Source: an uncultured Acetatifactor sp.
GTDB taxonomy: Bacteria > Bacillota > Clostridia > Lachnospirales > Lachnospiraceae
DNA: 32,099 nucleotides
Assembly: GCA_910584435.1 (NCBI GenBank)
Contig: CAJUAP010000047.1
Location: 1-32,099 of the forward strand
Direction of reading: 5' to 3'
The position numbers were made by a program, and so were the translations under genes. The notes under the pieces are model-generated. The model was not told the DNA's origin. It searched no databases and saw only the letters and a program-made list of their open reading frames with translations. Shown piece by piece: positions 8,447 to 16,460 of the stretch. Position 1 is the first letter of the stretch, and every line of letters begins with the position of its first letter.

Positions 8447-8544
8447 GGCAGATGCAGTGGAAGTGTAAATGTGTATTCGTATCGGCTGGTGTATTTATTA
8501 TAATTCAGAAAAACACACAAATCAGGGATTTTGGTGGTATAAAA

Positions 8545-10212
8545 ATGGGAGCGATTATGGTAGAAAAATTAGAACATTTTCTGTATAAAATATGTGATTG
8601 TAAGTTAAATGAAATTATTAATTTAATCAATTGCTCAAAGTTAAAATTATTGACCGTAAACTGCCAGAAGAATATAGCTAAAAGCTATTATTATGCTGCT
8701 CTTATTTCAAGAAAAATTCAAGCTAGGATATATGAGGTACATTATGAAGCCCTTCAGGAATTCCTTCATGTCTGTGAGGAAAGCGGCCTGAAGCCGATTT
8801 TTATGAAAGGAATTTTTCTGGCGGCGGAATTATATGAAGAGATGGGGGCAAGGTCCTGTGGGGATATTGATGTTTTGATAGATGCGTCTCAATTCAAGGA
8901 ATACGATACGATATTGATAAGCTTAGGCTATGAATGTGACGGTTCAGAGGCGCTTGAGAAACGTTATGACCAAGTGCGGCTGCGGCATATCAGGTATTGT
9001 AAAGAAGTGAGGGGTACGGCAGTGCTGATTGAAGTCCATTCTTCCATTCTGAATCCGCCCAATTTATTCAGAATTGATGTAAAGCAGTTCCTTCTCAATA
9101 CGAGGCAGATAGAATACAGAGAGCTGAAATCTTATGTTCTGGCAGATGAGTATAATTTAATTGCGTTAATGCTGCACTTTTTTAAGCATCTTCCGGCAGA
9201 TTACTTTCAAAGGGTAATGACGGGGCAGAAGGTATTTATCAATCTGCTAAATCTGCATGATATCGCGTTGTTTGTGCAGAAATATGCTGATAGAATGGAC
9301 TGGGAGAAGGTGCTTGGGATAGGAATAGAAATGCAGGTGGTTCTTTATCTGCTGATGACTGCCAGGTTTGTGAACGAAATATACGGGGAGGTATTCGGCA
9401 GGGAGTTTATTTCAAAATTGGAAGAGAATGTATCTTATTCCTGGATGGAAACAGAATCCGTGGAAGGCATGGGAAATTTTTTATGGCTGATGGATTTGCA
9501 TATGAATGCGGTTGCGGAAATGTCAATTAGGGATATTATCTCAGGGCGTATGCCGGAGGGCGTCAATTTGACTGCAATGGCAGCGGACTGTGGAAAAGCC
9601 ATTCGGCGGTTTCGCGAAGGGGATAAAGTCTGCTTTACAGAAAGGTATAAATTCTGCTTTCCCAGTGCAAAGGATATAGAATCCAGTGTGGAATTGGAAG
9701 CATGGCCGGAGGCCGATTTTCTTAAAATCATATGTCGTGTGGAGAACAAAAACTGTATTTGCTTTGAAGGGGAGCACAACGATCCGAGGAAGCGGTATCG
9801 TAAGAAGGACGGCATCCAGGTGATGGCAGTGAAAAAGGACTATATAGTTCATAGGCTGTTTACCGTGGCAAAAGATGATAATGGCTATTATGTCATTTGT
9901 TCCTCCAATAATTGGAGCGAAGTAATCCGTGTAGAGGAAACAGATGTTATTTCTTCCTTTGCCCTTACCGAAAACGGATTTGTGTTGGAACTTGTGATAC
10001 CATGGGCATTTCTGGATATAGATGTGCGGAAGGAAAGGGTGGTTCCGTTCAATGTCTGTGCTGTAGCGACTGATCCTGTGGTAAATGCCGATGCAAGGAC
10101 ATGTAACCTTTTCAAAGGGGAAGGGGATTTCTGGGATTTCCGTGGGGTAGGCGGAGTGGCGCTCCTTTCCCAGAACGGTTCTGACAGTTCTGGCTGTCTC
10201 TCTCTTGATTGA
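8545..10212 (+). CDS. nucleotidyltransferase-like (NTP_transf_5) protein with extra C-terminal domain
   Basis: ATG 8545 follows GGTGGT at suitable spacing; the open frame reaches back to 8392 inside the ABC gene but has no ribosome site there. The first 360 or so residues match the NTP_transf_5 pattern: FMKG, then ARSCGDIDVLID with the D-x-D metal site (about residues 106-109), and an all-helical rest. Members occur in lasso and other RiPP clusters with HPr-kinase-like genes, role unknown. Residues about 370-540 form a separate beta-rich segment with ELVIPWAFLDID, which recalls carbohydrate-binding (CBM9-like) beta-sandwich domains; this is a weak call. The last 14 residues after VGGVALL are encoded by DNA that in another frame is a VanZ remnant, so the natural C-terminus may be lost. 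Confidence 0.7.
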   Translation: MGAIMVEKLEHFLYKICDCKLNEIINLINCSKLKLLTVNCQKNIAKSYYYAALISRKIQARIYEVHYEALQEFLHVCEESGLKPIFMKGIFLAAELYEEMGARSCGDIDVLIDASQFKEYDTILISLGYECDGSEALEKRYDQVRLRHIRYCKEVRGTAVLIEVHSSILNPPNLFRIDVKQFLLNTRQIEYRELKSYVLADEYNLIALMLHFFKHLPADYFQRVMTGQKVFINLLNLHDIALFVQKYADRMDWEKVLGIGIEMQVVLYLLMTARFVNEIYGEVFGREFISKLEENVSYSWMETESVEGMGNFLWLMDLHMNAVAEMSIRDIISGRMPEGVNLTAMAADCGKAIRRFREGDKVCFTERYKFCFPSAKDIESSVELEAWPEADFLKIICRVENKNCICFEGEHNDPRKRYRKKDGIQVMAVKKDYIVHRLFTVAKDDNGYYVICSSNNWSEVIRVEETDVISSFALTENGFVLELVIPWAFLDIDVRKERVVPFNVCAVATDPVVNADARTCNLFKGEGDFWDFRGVGGVALLSQNGSDSSGCLSLD

Positions 10213-10366
10213 GACACTGCAGTATTTTATCGGCCGAAGCGCAGACATTGACGATGTTATCATGAATACAGTGGGGGGCATGGTGGGATATTTGTGCTTT
10301 ATGGTCTATGAAAAAATTATGAAATGGATACAAAACATTCGTTTACGTAGAAAGAATTCCGGGTAG
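10151..10366 (+). pseudogene. VanZ-family C-terminal remnant
   Basis: Read in the frame from GCG 10151 to TAG 10364-10366, the translation gives SLLIETLQYFIGRSADIDDV followed by MNTVGGMVGYLCF and a basic tail. This is the conserved end of VanZ-family membrane proteins (E-x-x-Q-x-x-x-G-R-x-x-D-x-D-D-x-x-x-N-x-x-G-G). There is no start codon, and the frame is closed by TAG at 10148-10150. The N-terminal half of the gene is missing. The remnant overlaps the end of the nucleotidyltransferase frame by 62 nt, so an ancestral deletion or recombination probably joined the two near 10150. Confidence 0.75.
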
Positions 10367-10407
10367 ATTTCAGTTTATTCATTAGAAAACTACATTTCTG
10401 AAAGTAA

Positions 10408-10436
10408 TTGTAATTCCATGAAAAATCATTTATACT
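10408..10436 (+). promoter_or_regulatory. predicted sigma-A-type promoter
   Basis: TTGTAA (10408-10413) and TATACT (10431-10436) are separated by exactly 17 nt in an AT-rich gap. The AAA/PD-(D/E)XK gene starts 43 nt downstream. This is the clearest promoter in the left half of the window and implies separate transcription from the RiPP cluster. Confidence 0.6.
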
Positions 10437-10479
10437 GACAGGAGAGCCGGATTGTTAATAATTGCTTCAGGAGGCGCAT

Positions 10480-12174
10480 ATGGCCAGGACAGTGGGAATA
10501 GGTCTGCAGGATTTCGGGGATATCATACAGAAGAACTGTTTTTATATAGATAAAACGCATTTTATTAAGGCGTGGTGGGAAAGTGAGGACAGTGTGACTC
10601 TGATAACCCGTCCGCGCCGGTTCGGCAAGACATTAAATATGAGTATGGTGAAACAGTTCTTATCTGTGGAGTATGCGGACCGTGGAGATTTGTTTGAGGG
10701 ACTGGCTATATGGGAAGAAGAAAGATACCGTAAACTGCAGGGAACATATCCGGTCATCAGCCTTTCCTTTGCCAATATCAAAGAGACAAATTATGCCAAT
10801 GCAAGAAAAAAGATATGCCAGATAATTTCGGAGCTGTATACGGATTATTCATTTCTTCTTAAAAAAAGCACCCTGGATACAGCAGATCAGGAGTTCTTCC
10901 GCCGGGTATCTGTGGAAATGGATGACGTGGATGCAGCAATGGCCCTTCACTATTTGTCAAAGTATTTATATTTTTATTACGGCAAAAAGGTTGTGATTCT
11001 GTTAGATGAGTATGATACGCCCATGCGGGAAGCCTATGTTTATGGGTACTGGAGGGACTTGGCGGATTTTACGCGGAGCATTTTTAACGCGGTGTTCAAG
11101 ACCAATCCCTGGCTTGAGCGTGCTATTATGACGGGGATAACAAGGGTCAGCAAAGAATCCATTTTTTCGGATTTGAATCTTATGAAGGTGGTGACTGCCA
11201 CTTCCGATAAATATGCAGAAGCGTTTGGATTTACAGAGGAAGAAGTATTTACTGCGCTGGAAGAATACGGTTTTTCAAGAGAAAAAGAGCAGGTAAAACG
11301 CTGGTATGACGGCTTTATATTTGGCTCCCGCAGGGATATATATAATCCATGGTCCATACTGAATTTTCTGGATACCGGAAAATATGCTCCTTATTGGGCG
11401 AATACCAGTTCCAATCGTCTGGTTGGAGTGCTTTTGAGGGAAGGAAATCGTGGGATAAAAGAGCAATTTGAAACATTGCTTCAGGGAGAAAGCATACGGA
11501 CTCCGATTGATGAACAAATTGTTTACGACCAGCTTGATAAGAGCGATTCAGCCGTTTGGAGTCTTCTGGTGGCAGGCGGCTATTTAAAGGTTCTGCGTTT
11601 TGAACGGGAAGAGTGTCTGGAAGACGGAGAAGAAGCTGAGTATGAACTGGCGCTTACCAATTATGAGGTCAGGCGCATGTTTCACAGCATGGTACGAGGC
11701 TGGTTTCAGGATGCCAGGATAGATTATAATGATTTCGTCAAGGCTATGCTGCAGGATGATATAAAGGCCATGAATGCATATATGAATCGTATGGCGCTTA
11801 AGACATTCAGTTACTTTGATACAGGAAACAGACCGTCAGGGGAGGAACCGGAGCGTTTTTACCATGGCTTTGTGCTGGGGCTGATTGTAGATTTACAAGG
11901 CAGATATATGATAACTTCCAATAGGGAAAGCGGATTCGGCAGGTATGATGTGATGCTGGAACCAAAGAATCCGAAAGAGGATGATGCTATTGTGCTGTAA
12001 TTTAAAGTTCATGATCCGGAAGACGAGGCAGCATTGGAAGAAACCGTACAGGCGGCGCACAGGCAGATTGAGCAGAAGCAGTATGAGGTGCAGCTGACAG
12101 CCAGGGGGATAAAAAAGGAGCAGATACGTAGTTATGGTTTTGCCTTTGAGGGAAAAAAAGTGTTGATCGGATGA
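10480..12174 (+). pseudogene. AAA-ATPase-like / PD-(D/E)XK protein, interrupted by TAA at 11998-12000
   Basis: ATG 10480 follows AGGAGG (10469-10474). The N-terminal AAA-ATPase-like domain begins with G-x-x-x-F and FYIDKTHFI and has the P-loop-like RPRRFGKTLNMSM. LLDEYDTP is the Walker B. The C-terminal PDDEXK_9-type nuclease domain contains YHGFVLGLIV, SNRESGFGRYDVML and AIVL. The family then has E-F-K, but here the Glu codon is TAA; the frame stays open for 57 more sense codons (FKVHDPEDEAALEE to VLIG) to TGA 12172-12174. The first 506 residues could still be made, lacking the catalytic Glu and Lys. A single G-to-T change (GAA to TAA) explains it. Such genes are numerous in Clostridia and Bacteroidetes and of uncertain role. 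Confidence 0.8.
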
Positions 12175-12213
12175 TGATAATAAGAAATTAGAGATAAAAT
12201 CTATAGGAATGAG

Positions 12214-12252
12214 CACCAGACAATCTTCTTGCAGATGTGTCTGGTGTTTTTT
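12214..12252 (+). terminator. intrinsic terminator
   Basis: A perfect nine-bp stem CACCAGACA / TGTCTGGTG (12214-12222 and 12238-12246) with a 15-nt loop is followed by TTTTTT. It lies 40 nt after the TGA of the interrupted AAA/PD-(D/E)XK gene and would end its transcript. Confidence 0.85.
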
Positions 12253-12375
12253 ATTATGAAAGCTTGCGGAAACCGGACATGGAGTTACTTGTATTCGGAG
12301 ATAGTTTGTGGTAGACTGGAATGGATTGCAATAGTGCTTTGGGGGCATGGGATAAAACAGAACAGGGAGGTATGG

Positions 12376-13749
12376 ATGGCGGGGAGAATCAGGGAAAAGC
12401 TGGAGGGAAAGGAATTAAAACTTTTTTGCATTTTGTCCATACTACTGTTGTTTGCAGCAGGGATGTTTGGCAGCAGTTGGGAAGGTCTGGGTGACTGGTC
12501 CACTGTCCGCAGACTATGGACGATTGTGATTTCCCGTGATGCGCTGATTACCGATTACTTTGAATTGGCGGGGTATGGTGCTGCGTTTATCAATTCAATG
12601 TTTGTGATGGCCATAGGTTTTGTATTATTATGTATCAAAAGGGTAAAGTTCACCGGTTTGACCATGGCGGCTTTTTTTATCAATATGGGGTATGCCCTGT
12701 GGGGGAAGAATCCATTAAATATTCTGCCCATTCTGTTCGGCACGCTTTCTTATGCCAGGCGGCATGGAGTGCAATTGAGCAGCTGCATCTATACTGCGCT
12801 TTTCGGTACCTGTCTTGCGCCGCTGGTGACGGAACTGGTTTTTATACTGCCGTTTGCAAAGCCTGTTAATCTGTTGTTTGCAATAGGGGCGGGGATGTTT
12901 ATCGGCTATGTACTGCCGACATTTTCACTGCATACCGCCACTATGCATAAGGGATATAACCTGTTTAACGTGGGATTTTCTGCAGGGGTTGTGGCTTTTG
13001 TGCTGGTCTGTGTGCTGAAGGCGCTTGGATTAGAGAGCGGTTCCGTACTTATCTGGCGGGCGGAAAGTCCTCTGTGGATTGTGACAGGGCTGTACGGATA
13101 TTTTATAATGACGTTTCTCTATGGATTATTCCTGAACAAGGGAGATGTGAAAAGCTTTCTTAAAATACATCGGCATTCCGGCAAGGCGGCAGCGGATTTT
13201 GTTCTGCTGGAAGGTGTGGGTTCTACCTTGATGAACATGGGGTTGATGGGAATTACCTGTTGTGCCTATATCTGCTTGATAGGGGGGGATTTTTCCGGGC
13301 CTGTGGTGGGGGCAATTTTGGCGGCGTTCGGTTTTGCGGCTTTTGGCGCACATGTGAAGAATTATCTGCCGGTGCTGCTGGGGGTGTATCTGTCCACGCT
13401 TGTAAATCAATATCAGCCGACAACGCCAAGTATGCAGCTGGCGGCAATTTTTGTCGTGGGGCTGGCTCCCATTGCCGGGAAGTTCGGTGTAATTCCGGGC
13501 ATGATTGCGGGGCTGCTTCACTCGGCCATTGTCACCTGTACCACGGAGATGTATGGGGGGCTGAATCTGTATAATAACGGTTTCAGTGCCGGATGGGTTG
13601 CCATTGTGATGGTGCCGGGGCTGGAAGGGCATAAAAAGGGGACGGGAATTATCGGCCGGTGCAAGGAGCGAATTGCCGGTTTGCTGAGGGAGAAACATAA
13701 TCAGTCAACCAGGGCAGAAAATAATGAGTTCGTCAAATGGGAAGAATGA
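12376..13749 (+). CDS. DUF1576 integral membrane protein
   Basis: The ATG at 12376 has AGGGAGG (12364-12370) five nt upstream; the open frame back to 12229 crosses the terminator and is not coding. The 457-residue product is almost wholly hydrophobic, with about ten to twelve membrane segments. It matches the DUF1576 pattern, with the paired motifs GYNLFNVGFSAG and GLNLYNNGFSAG in its two halves, an internal repeat typical of transporters. The substrate is unknown. The last residues (RAENNEFVKWEE) are encoded by the first copy of a 49-bp tandem repeat, so the C-terminus may have been reshaped by repeat growth. Confidence 0.82.
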   Translation: MAGRIREKLEGKELKLFCILSILLLFAAGMFGSSWEGLGDWSTVRRLWTIVISRDALITDYFELAGYGAAFINSMFVMAIGFVLLCIKRVKFTGLTMAAFFINMGYALWGKNPLNILPILFGTLSYARRHGVQLSSCIYTALFGTCLAPLVTELVFILPFAKPVNLLFAIGAGMFIGYVLPTFSLHTATMHKGYNLFNVGFSAGVVAFVLVCVLKALGLESGSVLIWRAESPLWIVTGLYGYFIMTFLYGLFLNKGDVKSFLKIHRHSGKAAADFVLLEGVGSTLMNMGLMGITCCAYICLIGGDFSGPVVGAILAAFGFAAFGAHVKNYLPVLLGVYLSTLVNQYQPTTPSMQLAAIFVVGLAPIAGKFGVIPGMIAGLLHSAIVTCTTEMYGGLNLYNNGFSAGWVAIVMVPGLEGHKKGTGIIGRCKERIAGLLREKHNQSTRAENNEFVKWEE

Positions 13750-13940
13750 ACTGCCAGCTAAAGCAGAAAATAATGAGTTCGCCAAATGGGAAGAATGAAC
13801 TGTCAGCCAGGGCAGAAAATAATCAGCCTGCCAAGTGGGAAGAATGAACTGCCAGCCAAAGCAGAAAATAATGAGCTCGCCAAAGGGGAAGAATGAGCAC
13901 ACAGTTGAGATAGAAAATAACCAGTCGTCAGGAATTGAAG
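13714..13940. repeat. about five tandem 49-bp imperfect direct repeats
   Basis: Units start with GCAGAAAATAATGAG or a variant at 13714, 13763, 13812, 13861 and, more diverged, about 13910. Each contains GGGAAGAATGA. The period is 49 throughout. Since 49 is not a multiple of three the array cannot keep a frame; only the first unit is translated, as the end of the DUF1576 protein. The array ends about 70 nt before proS, and a possible weak promoter (TTGAAG 13935-13940, 16 nt, TAAAAT) overlaps its last unit. Confidence 0.85.
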
Positions 13941-14009
13941 AATGGAAATTATAAAATAAAATGATAGATAAGAAATCAGAGAAAACCGCAGATGCGGGAG
14001 GAGGAGAAA

Positions 14010-15443
14010 ATGTCAGAGAAAAAGATGGTAGAGGAAATCACTTCCATGGAAGTGGATTTTGCTCAGTGGTACACGGATGTGGTAAAAAAAGCGGAGTTGA
14101 TTGACTATACTTCCGTCAAGGGCTGTATGGTGATTAAGCCTGCCGGTTATGCGATCTGGGAATTGATTCAGAAGCAACTGGATGCCAGATTCAAGGAGAC
14201 AGGGGTGGAAAACGTATACCTTCCCATGTTCATTCCGGAGTCTCTGCTTCAGAAAGAGAAAGACCATGTAGAGGGCTTTGCGCCCGAAGTGGCGTGGGTG
14301 ACACATGGGGGATTACAGCCCCTGCAGGAGCGGCTCTGCGTGAGACCTACTTCCGAGACGCTTTTCTGTGATTTCTATAAGAATGATATACAATCGTACA
14401 GGGATCTGCCCAGAGTGTATAATCAGTGGTGCTCCGTTGTGCGCTGGGAGAAGGAGACAAGACCCTTCCTGCGCTCCAGAGAGTTCTTATGGCAGGAAGG
14501 ACATACTGCTCATGCAACTGCCCAGGAGGCAGAGGACAGAACCATACAGATGCTGAATGTATATGCGGATTTCTGTGAAGAGGTGCTTGCAATTCCGGTT
14601 ATCAAGGGGCAGAAAACGGAGAAGGAAAAATTTGCAGGCGCACTTGCCACATATGCCATTGAAGCCCTGATGCATGACGGCAAGGCATTACAGGCGGGAA
14701 CCAGTCATAATTTCGGCGATGGTTTTGCGAAGGCATTCGGCGTTCAGTTTACGGACAGGGATAATAAACTCAAATATGTGCATCAGACTTCCTGGGGAAT
14801 GACCACGCGGCTCATTGGTGCGATCATTATGGTACATGGCGATAATGAAGGACTGGTGCTTCCTCCCAGGGTAGCGCCCATACAGATCTGCATTATACCC
14901 ATTCAGCAGAAGAAGGAAGGCGTGCTGGACAAGGCATATGAACTGAAACAGCTGCTGTCAGGGAAGTTCCGTGTAAAGGTGGATGATACCGAGAAGACGC
15001 CCGGATGGAAGTTTGCCGAGGCGGAGATGAGGGGATATCCTATCCGTGTGGAAATCGGACCTAAGGACATCGCAGCAGGGCGCTGTGTCATCTGTCGCCG
15101 GGACACCAGGGAGAAGCTGGAAGTGCCCTTGGAGGAACTGGAAGAAAAGGCAGGAGAGATTCTGGAGACAATGCAGAGGGAAATGCTGGAAAGGGCCAGG
15201 GCGCACAGGGATGCCAACACCTATGCCGCAGCGGATATGGCTGAATTCGAGAAGCTGTTCCGGGAGAAGTCGGGCTTTGTGAAGGCCATGTGGTGCGGTG
15301 ATGAGGAATGTGAAGTACAGATTAAGGAGAAACTAAGTGTTACAAGCCGCTGTATTCCCTTTGAGCAGGAGCAGATTGCAGAGACCTGCGTGTGCTGTGG
15401 GAAACCTGCGAAGAAGATGGTGTACTGGGGAAGGGCTTATTAG
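14010..15443 (+). CDS. proS: prolyl-tRNA synthetase, type 3 (archaeal/eukaryotic-like)
   Basis: This 477-residue class II synthetase charges tRNA-Pro in the cytoplasm. It has the short architecture without the editing insert seen in the long bacterial form. Motif 2 region VVRWEKETRPFLRSREFLWQEGHTAH and motif 3 GMTTRLIGAIIMVHGD are clear, and the C-terminus holds a Cys-containing zinc-binding end (CVCCGKPAKKMVYWGRAY) after an earlier CGDEEC. ATG 14010 is preceded by GGGAGGAGG; ATG 13992 is in frame but lies within that site. No T-box leader was seen upstream. Confidence 0.96.
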   Translation: MSEKKMVEEITSMEVDFAQWYTDVVKKAELIDYTSVKGCMVIKPAGYAIWELIQKQLDARFKETGVENVYLPMFIPESLLQKEKDHVEGFAPEVAWVTHGGLQPLQERLCVRPTSETLFCDFYKNDIQSYRDLPRVYNQWCSVVRWEKETRPFLRSREFLWQEGHTAHATAQEAEDRTIQMLNVYADFCEEVLAIPVIKGQKTEKEKFAGALATYAIEALMHDGKALQAGTSHNFGDGFAKAFGVQFTDRDNKLKYVHQTSWGMTTRLIGAIIMVHGDNEGLVLPPRVAPIQICIIPIQQKKEGVLDKAYELKQLLSGKFRVKVDDTEKTPGWKFAEAEMRGYPIRVEIGPKDIAAGRCVICRRDTREKLEVPLEELEEKAGEILETMQREMLERARAHRDANTYAAADMAEFEKLFREKSGFVKAMWCGDEECEVQIKEKLSVTSRCIPFEQEQIAETCVCCGKPAKKMVYWGRAY

Positions 15444-15579
15444 GCTGGAGTGAAGAGACGGAACTGACGGAACTCTAAAACAGTCTCGGAACGAAAGCCC
15501 CCGGGAGAATTTTCAGATGCGCCCTTTGCAGCTGAAAATTTCTCCCCTTACAAGGGGGCTGGAGTGAAGAGACGGAACT
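15443..15579. repeat. type B long palindromic repeat, copy 1, with a 23-bp direct duplication
   Basis: Three nested stems are visible: GTCTC (15483-15487) with GAGAC (15569-15573), AGCCCCC (15496-15502) with GGGGGCT (15554-15560), and GGGAGAATTTTCAG with CTGAAAATTTCTCCC around a GCGCCCTTTGC loop. A 23-bp segment beginning GGCTGGAGTGAAGAGACGG is repeated exactly at 15443-15465 and 15557-15579. The right edge runs straight into the ribosome site of the next gene. A second, truncated copy is at 32024-32099. No T-run, so not a simple terminator. Confidence 0.75.
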
Positions 15580-15599
15580 CTAAATAGGAGGAGATTGTT

Positions 15600-16439
15600 A
15601 TGCTGCATCAGGAATTTCCAATACAGGCGGAGGGTTCTCTGCCCGAATCAAAATTAGTCACATATATACAGGATTATTATGATGAAGTTGCCATTGACAC
15701 AAGGCCGCTGGTCTTAATATGTCCCGGCGGCGGATACAGCTATACATCCAGCAGGGAGGGAGAGGCTCTTGCCATGCAGTTCCTTGCCATGGGGTATCAT
15801 GCGGCTGTGTTAAAGTATTCCTGTGAACCGGCAGTATATCCTACGGCGTTGACAGAGCTGGCGGCAAGTATGCTGTTGATACGCCGGAATGCGGAAAACT
15901 GGCATGTGAATCCCCGGCAGATTCTTGTGCTGGGCTGTTCTGCCGGAGGACATCTGGCGGCTTCCCTGGGTGTGTTCTGGGATGAGGATTTTCTGGCGGA
16001 GGCTGTGAAAATAGGGCCGGATGACCATGAATTGTTACGCCCTGACGGGATGATTCTCTGCTATCCGGTGATTACTTCCGGAGAGTTTGCACACAGGGGT
16101 TCTTTCCAAAAGCTGTTAGGGGAACGGGAGGAAGAACTTTCGGAAAAAATGTCATTGGAGCTTCAGGTGAGCAGTAAGACACCCCCCACATTTATCTGGC
16201 ATACCTACACGGATGGTTCTGTGCCCGTGGAAAATTCACTGCTGTTTGTCTGTGCGCTGCGCAAGGCCGGGGTATCTGTGGAATTTCATATGTATCCCTG
16301 TGGGGGACATGGTCTGTCGCTTGCCAATCGTTTGACCCGGAACAGGGGAGGAGATGCCGTTCAGGAAGAGTGTACTTCCTGGATTTCACTGGTACATACC
16401 TGGATAGAACACAGGTATGTGGAAGAAACAGGGGGTTGA
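15600..16439 (+). CDS. alpha/beta hydrolase, acetyl-esterase-like
   Basis: The 279-residue protein starts at ATG 15600 after AGGAGGAG. An oxyanion-type loop CPGGGY (residues 41-46) comes first, then GCSAGGH with nucleophile Ser114, and a late GGHGL with the likely catalytic His; the acid is probably the Asp in TYTDGSVPVENS. The pattern is that of BD-FAE-like or carbohydrate esterases. There is no signal peptide, so the enzyme is cytoplasmic, and its substrate (perhaps acetylated sugars or xylan fragments) is inferred. It lies between a type B repeat and an exonuclease gene, 21 nt from the latter. Confidence 0.82.
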   Translation: MLHQEFPIQAEGSLPESKLVTYIQDYYDEVAIDTRPLVLICPGGGYSYTSSREGEALAMQFLAMGYHAAVLKYSCEPAVYPTALTELAASMLLIRRNAENWHVNPRQILVLGCSAGGHLAASLGVFWDEDFLAEAVKIGPDDHELLRPDGMILCYPVITSGEFAHRGSFQKLLGEREEELSEKMSLELQVSSKTPPTFIWHTYTDGSVPVENSLLFVCALRKAGVSVEFHMYPCGGHGLSLANRLTRNRGGDAVQEECTSWISLVHTWIEHRYVEETGG

Positions 16440-16460
16440 CCGGCAGCTGAAAGGATTTTT

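Noticed and set aside
13705..13902. Minus-strand frame across the 49-bp repeats
   Set aside because: The frame arises from the repeats; each unit is read in a different phase, and there is no ribosome site.
13714..13940. Possible CRISPR array
   Set aside because: The repeats are contiguous with a 49-bp period and similar along their whole length, so there are no unique spacers; no cas genes are near.
13750..14009. T-box riboswitch before proS
   Set aside because: No conserved T-box sequence or specifier stem with terminator was found; the space is taken by tandem repeats.
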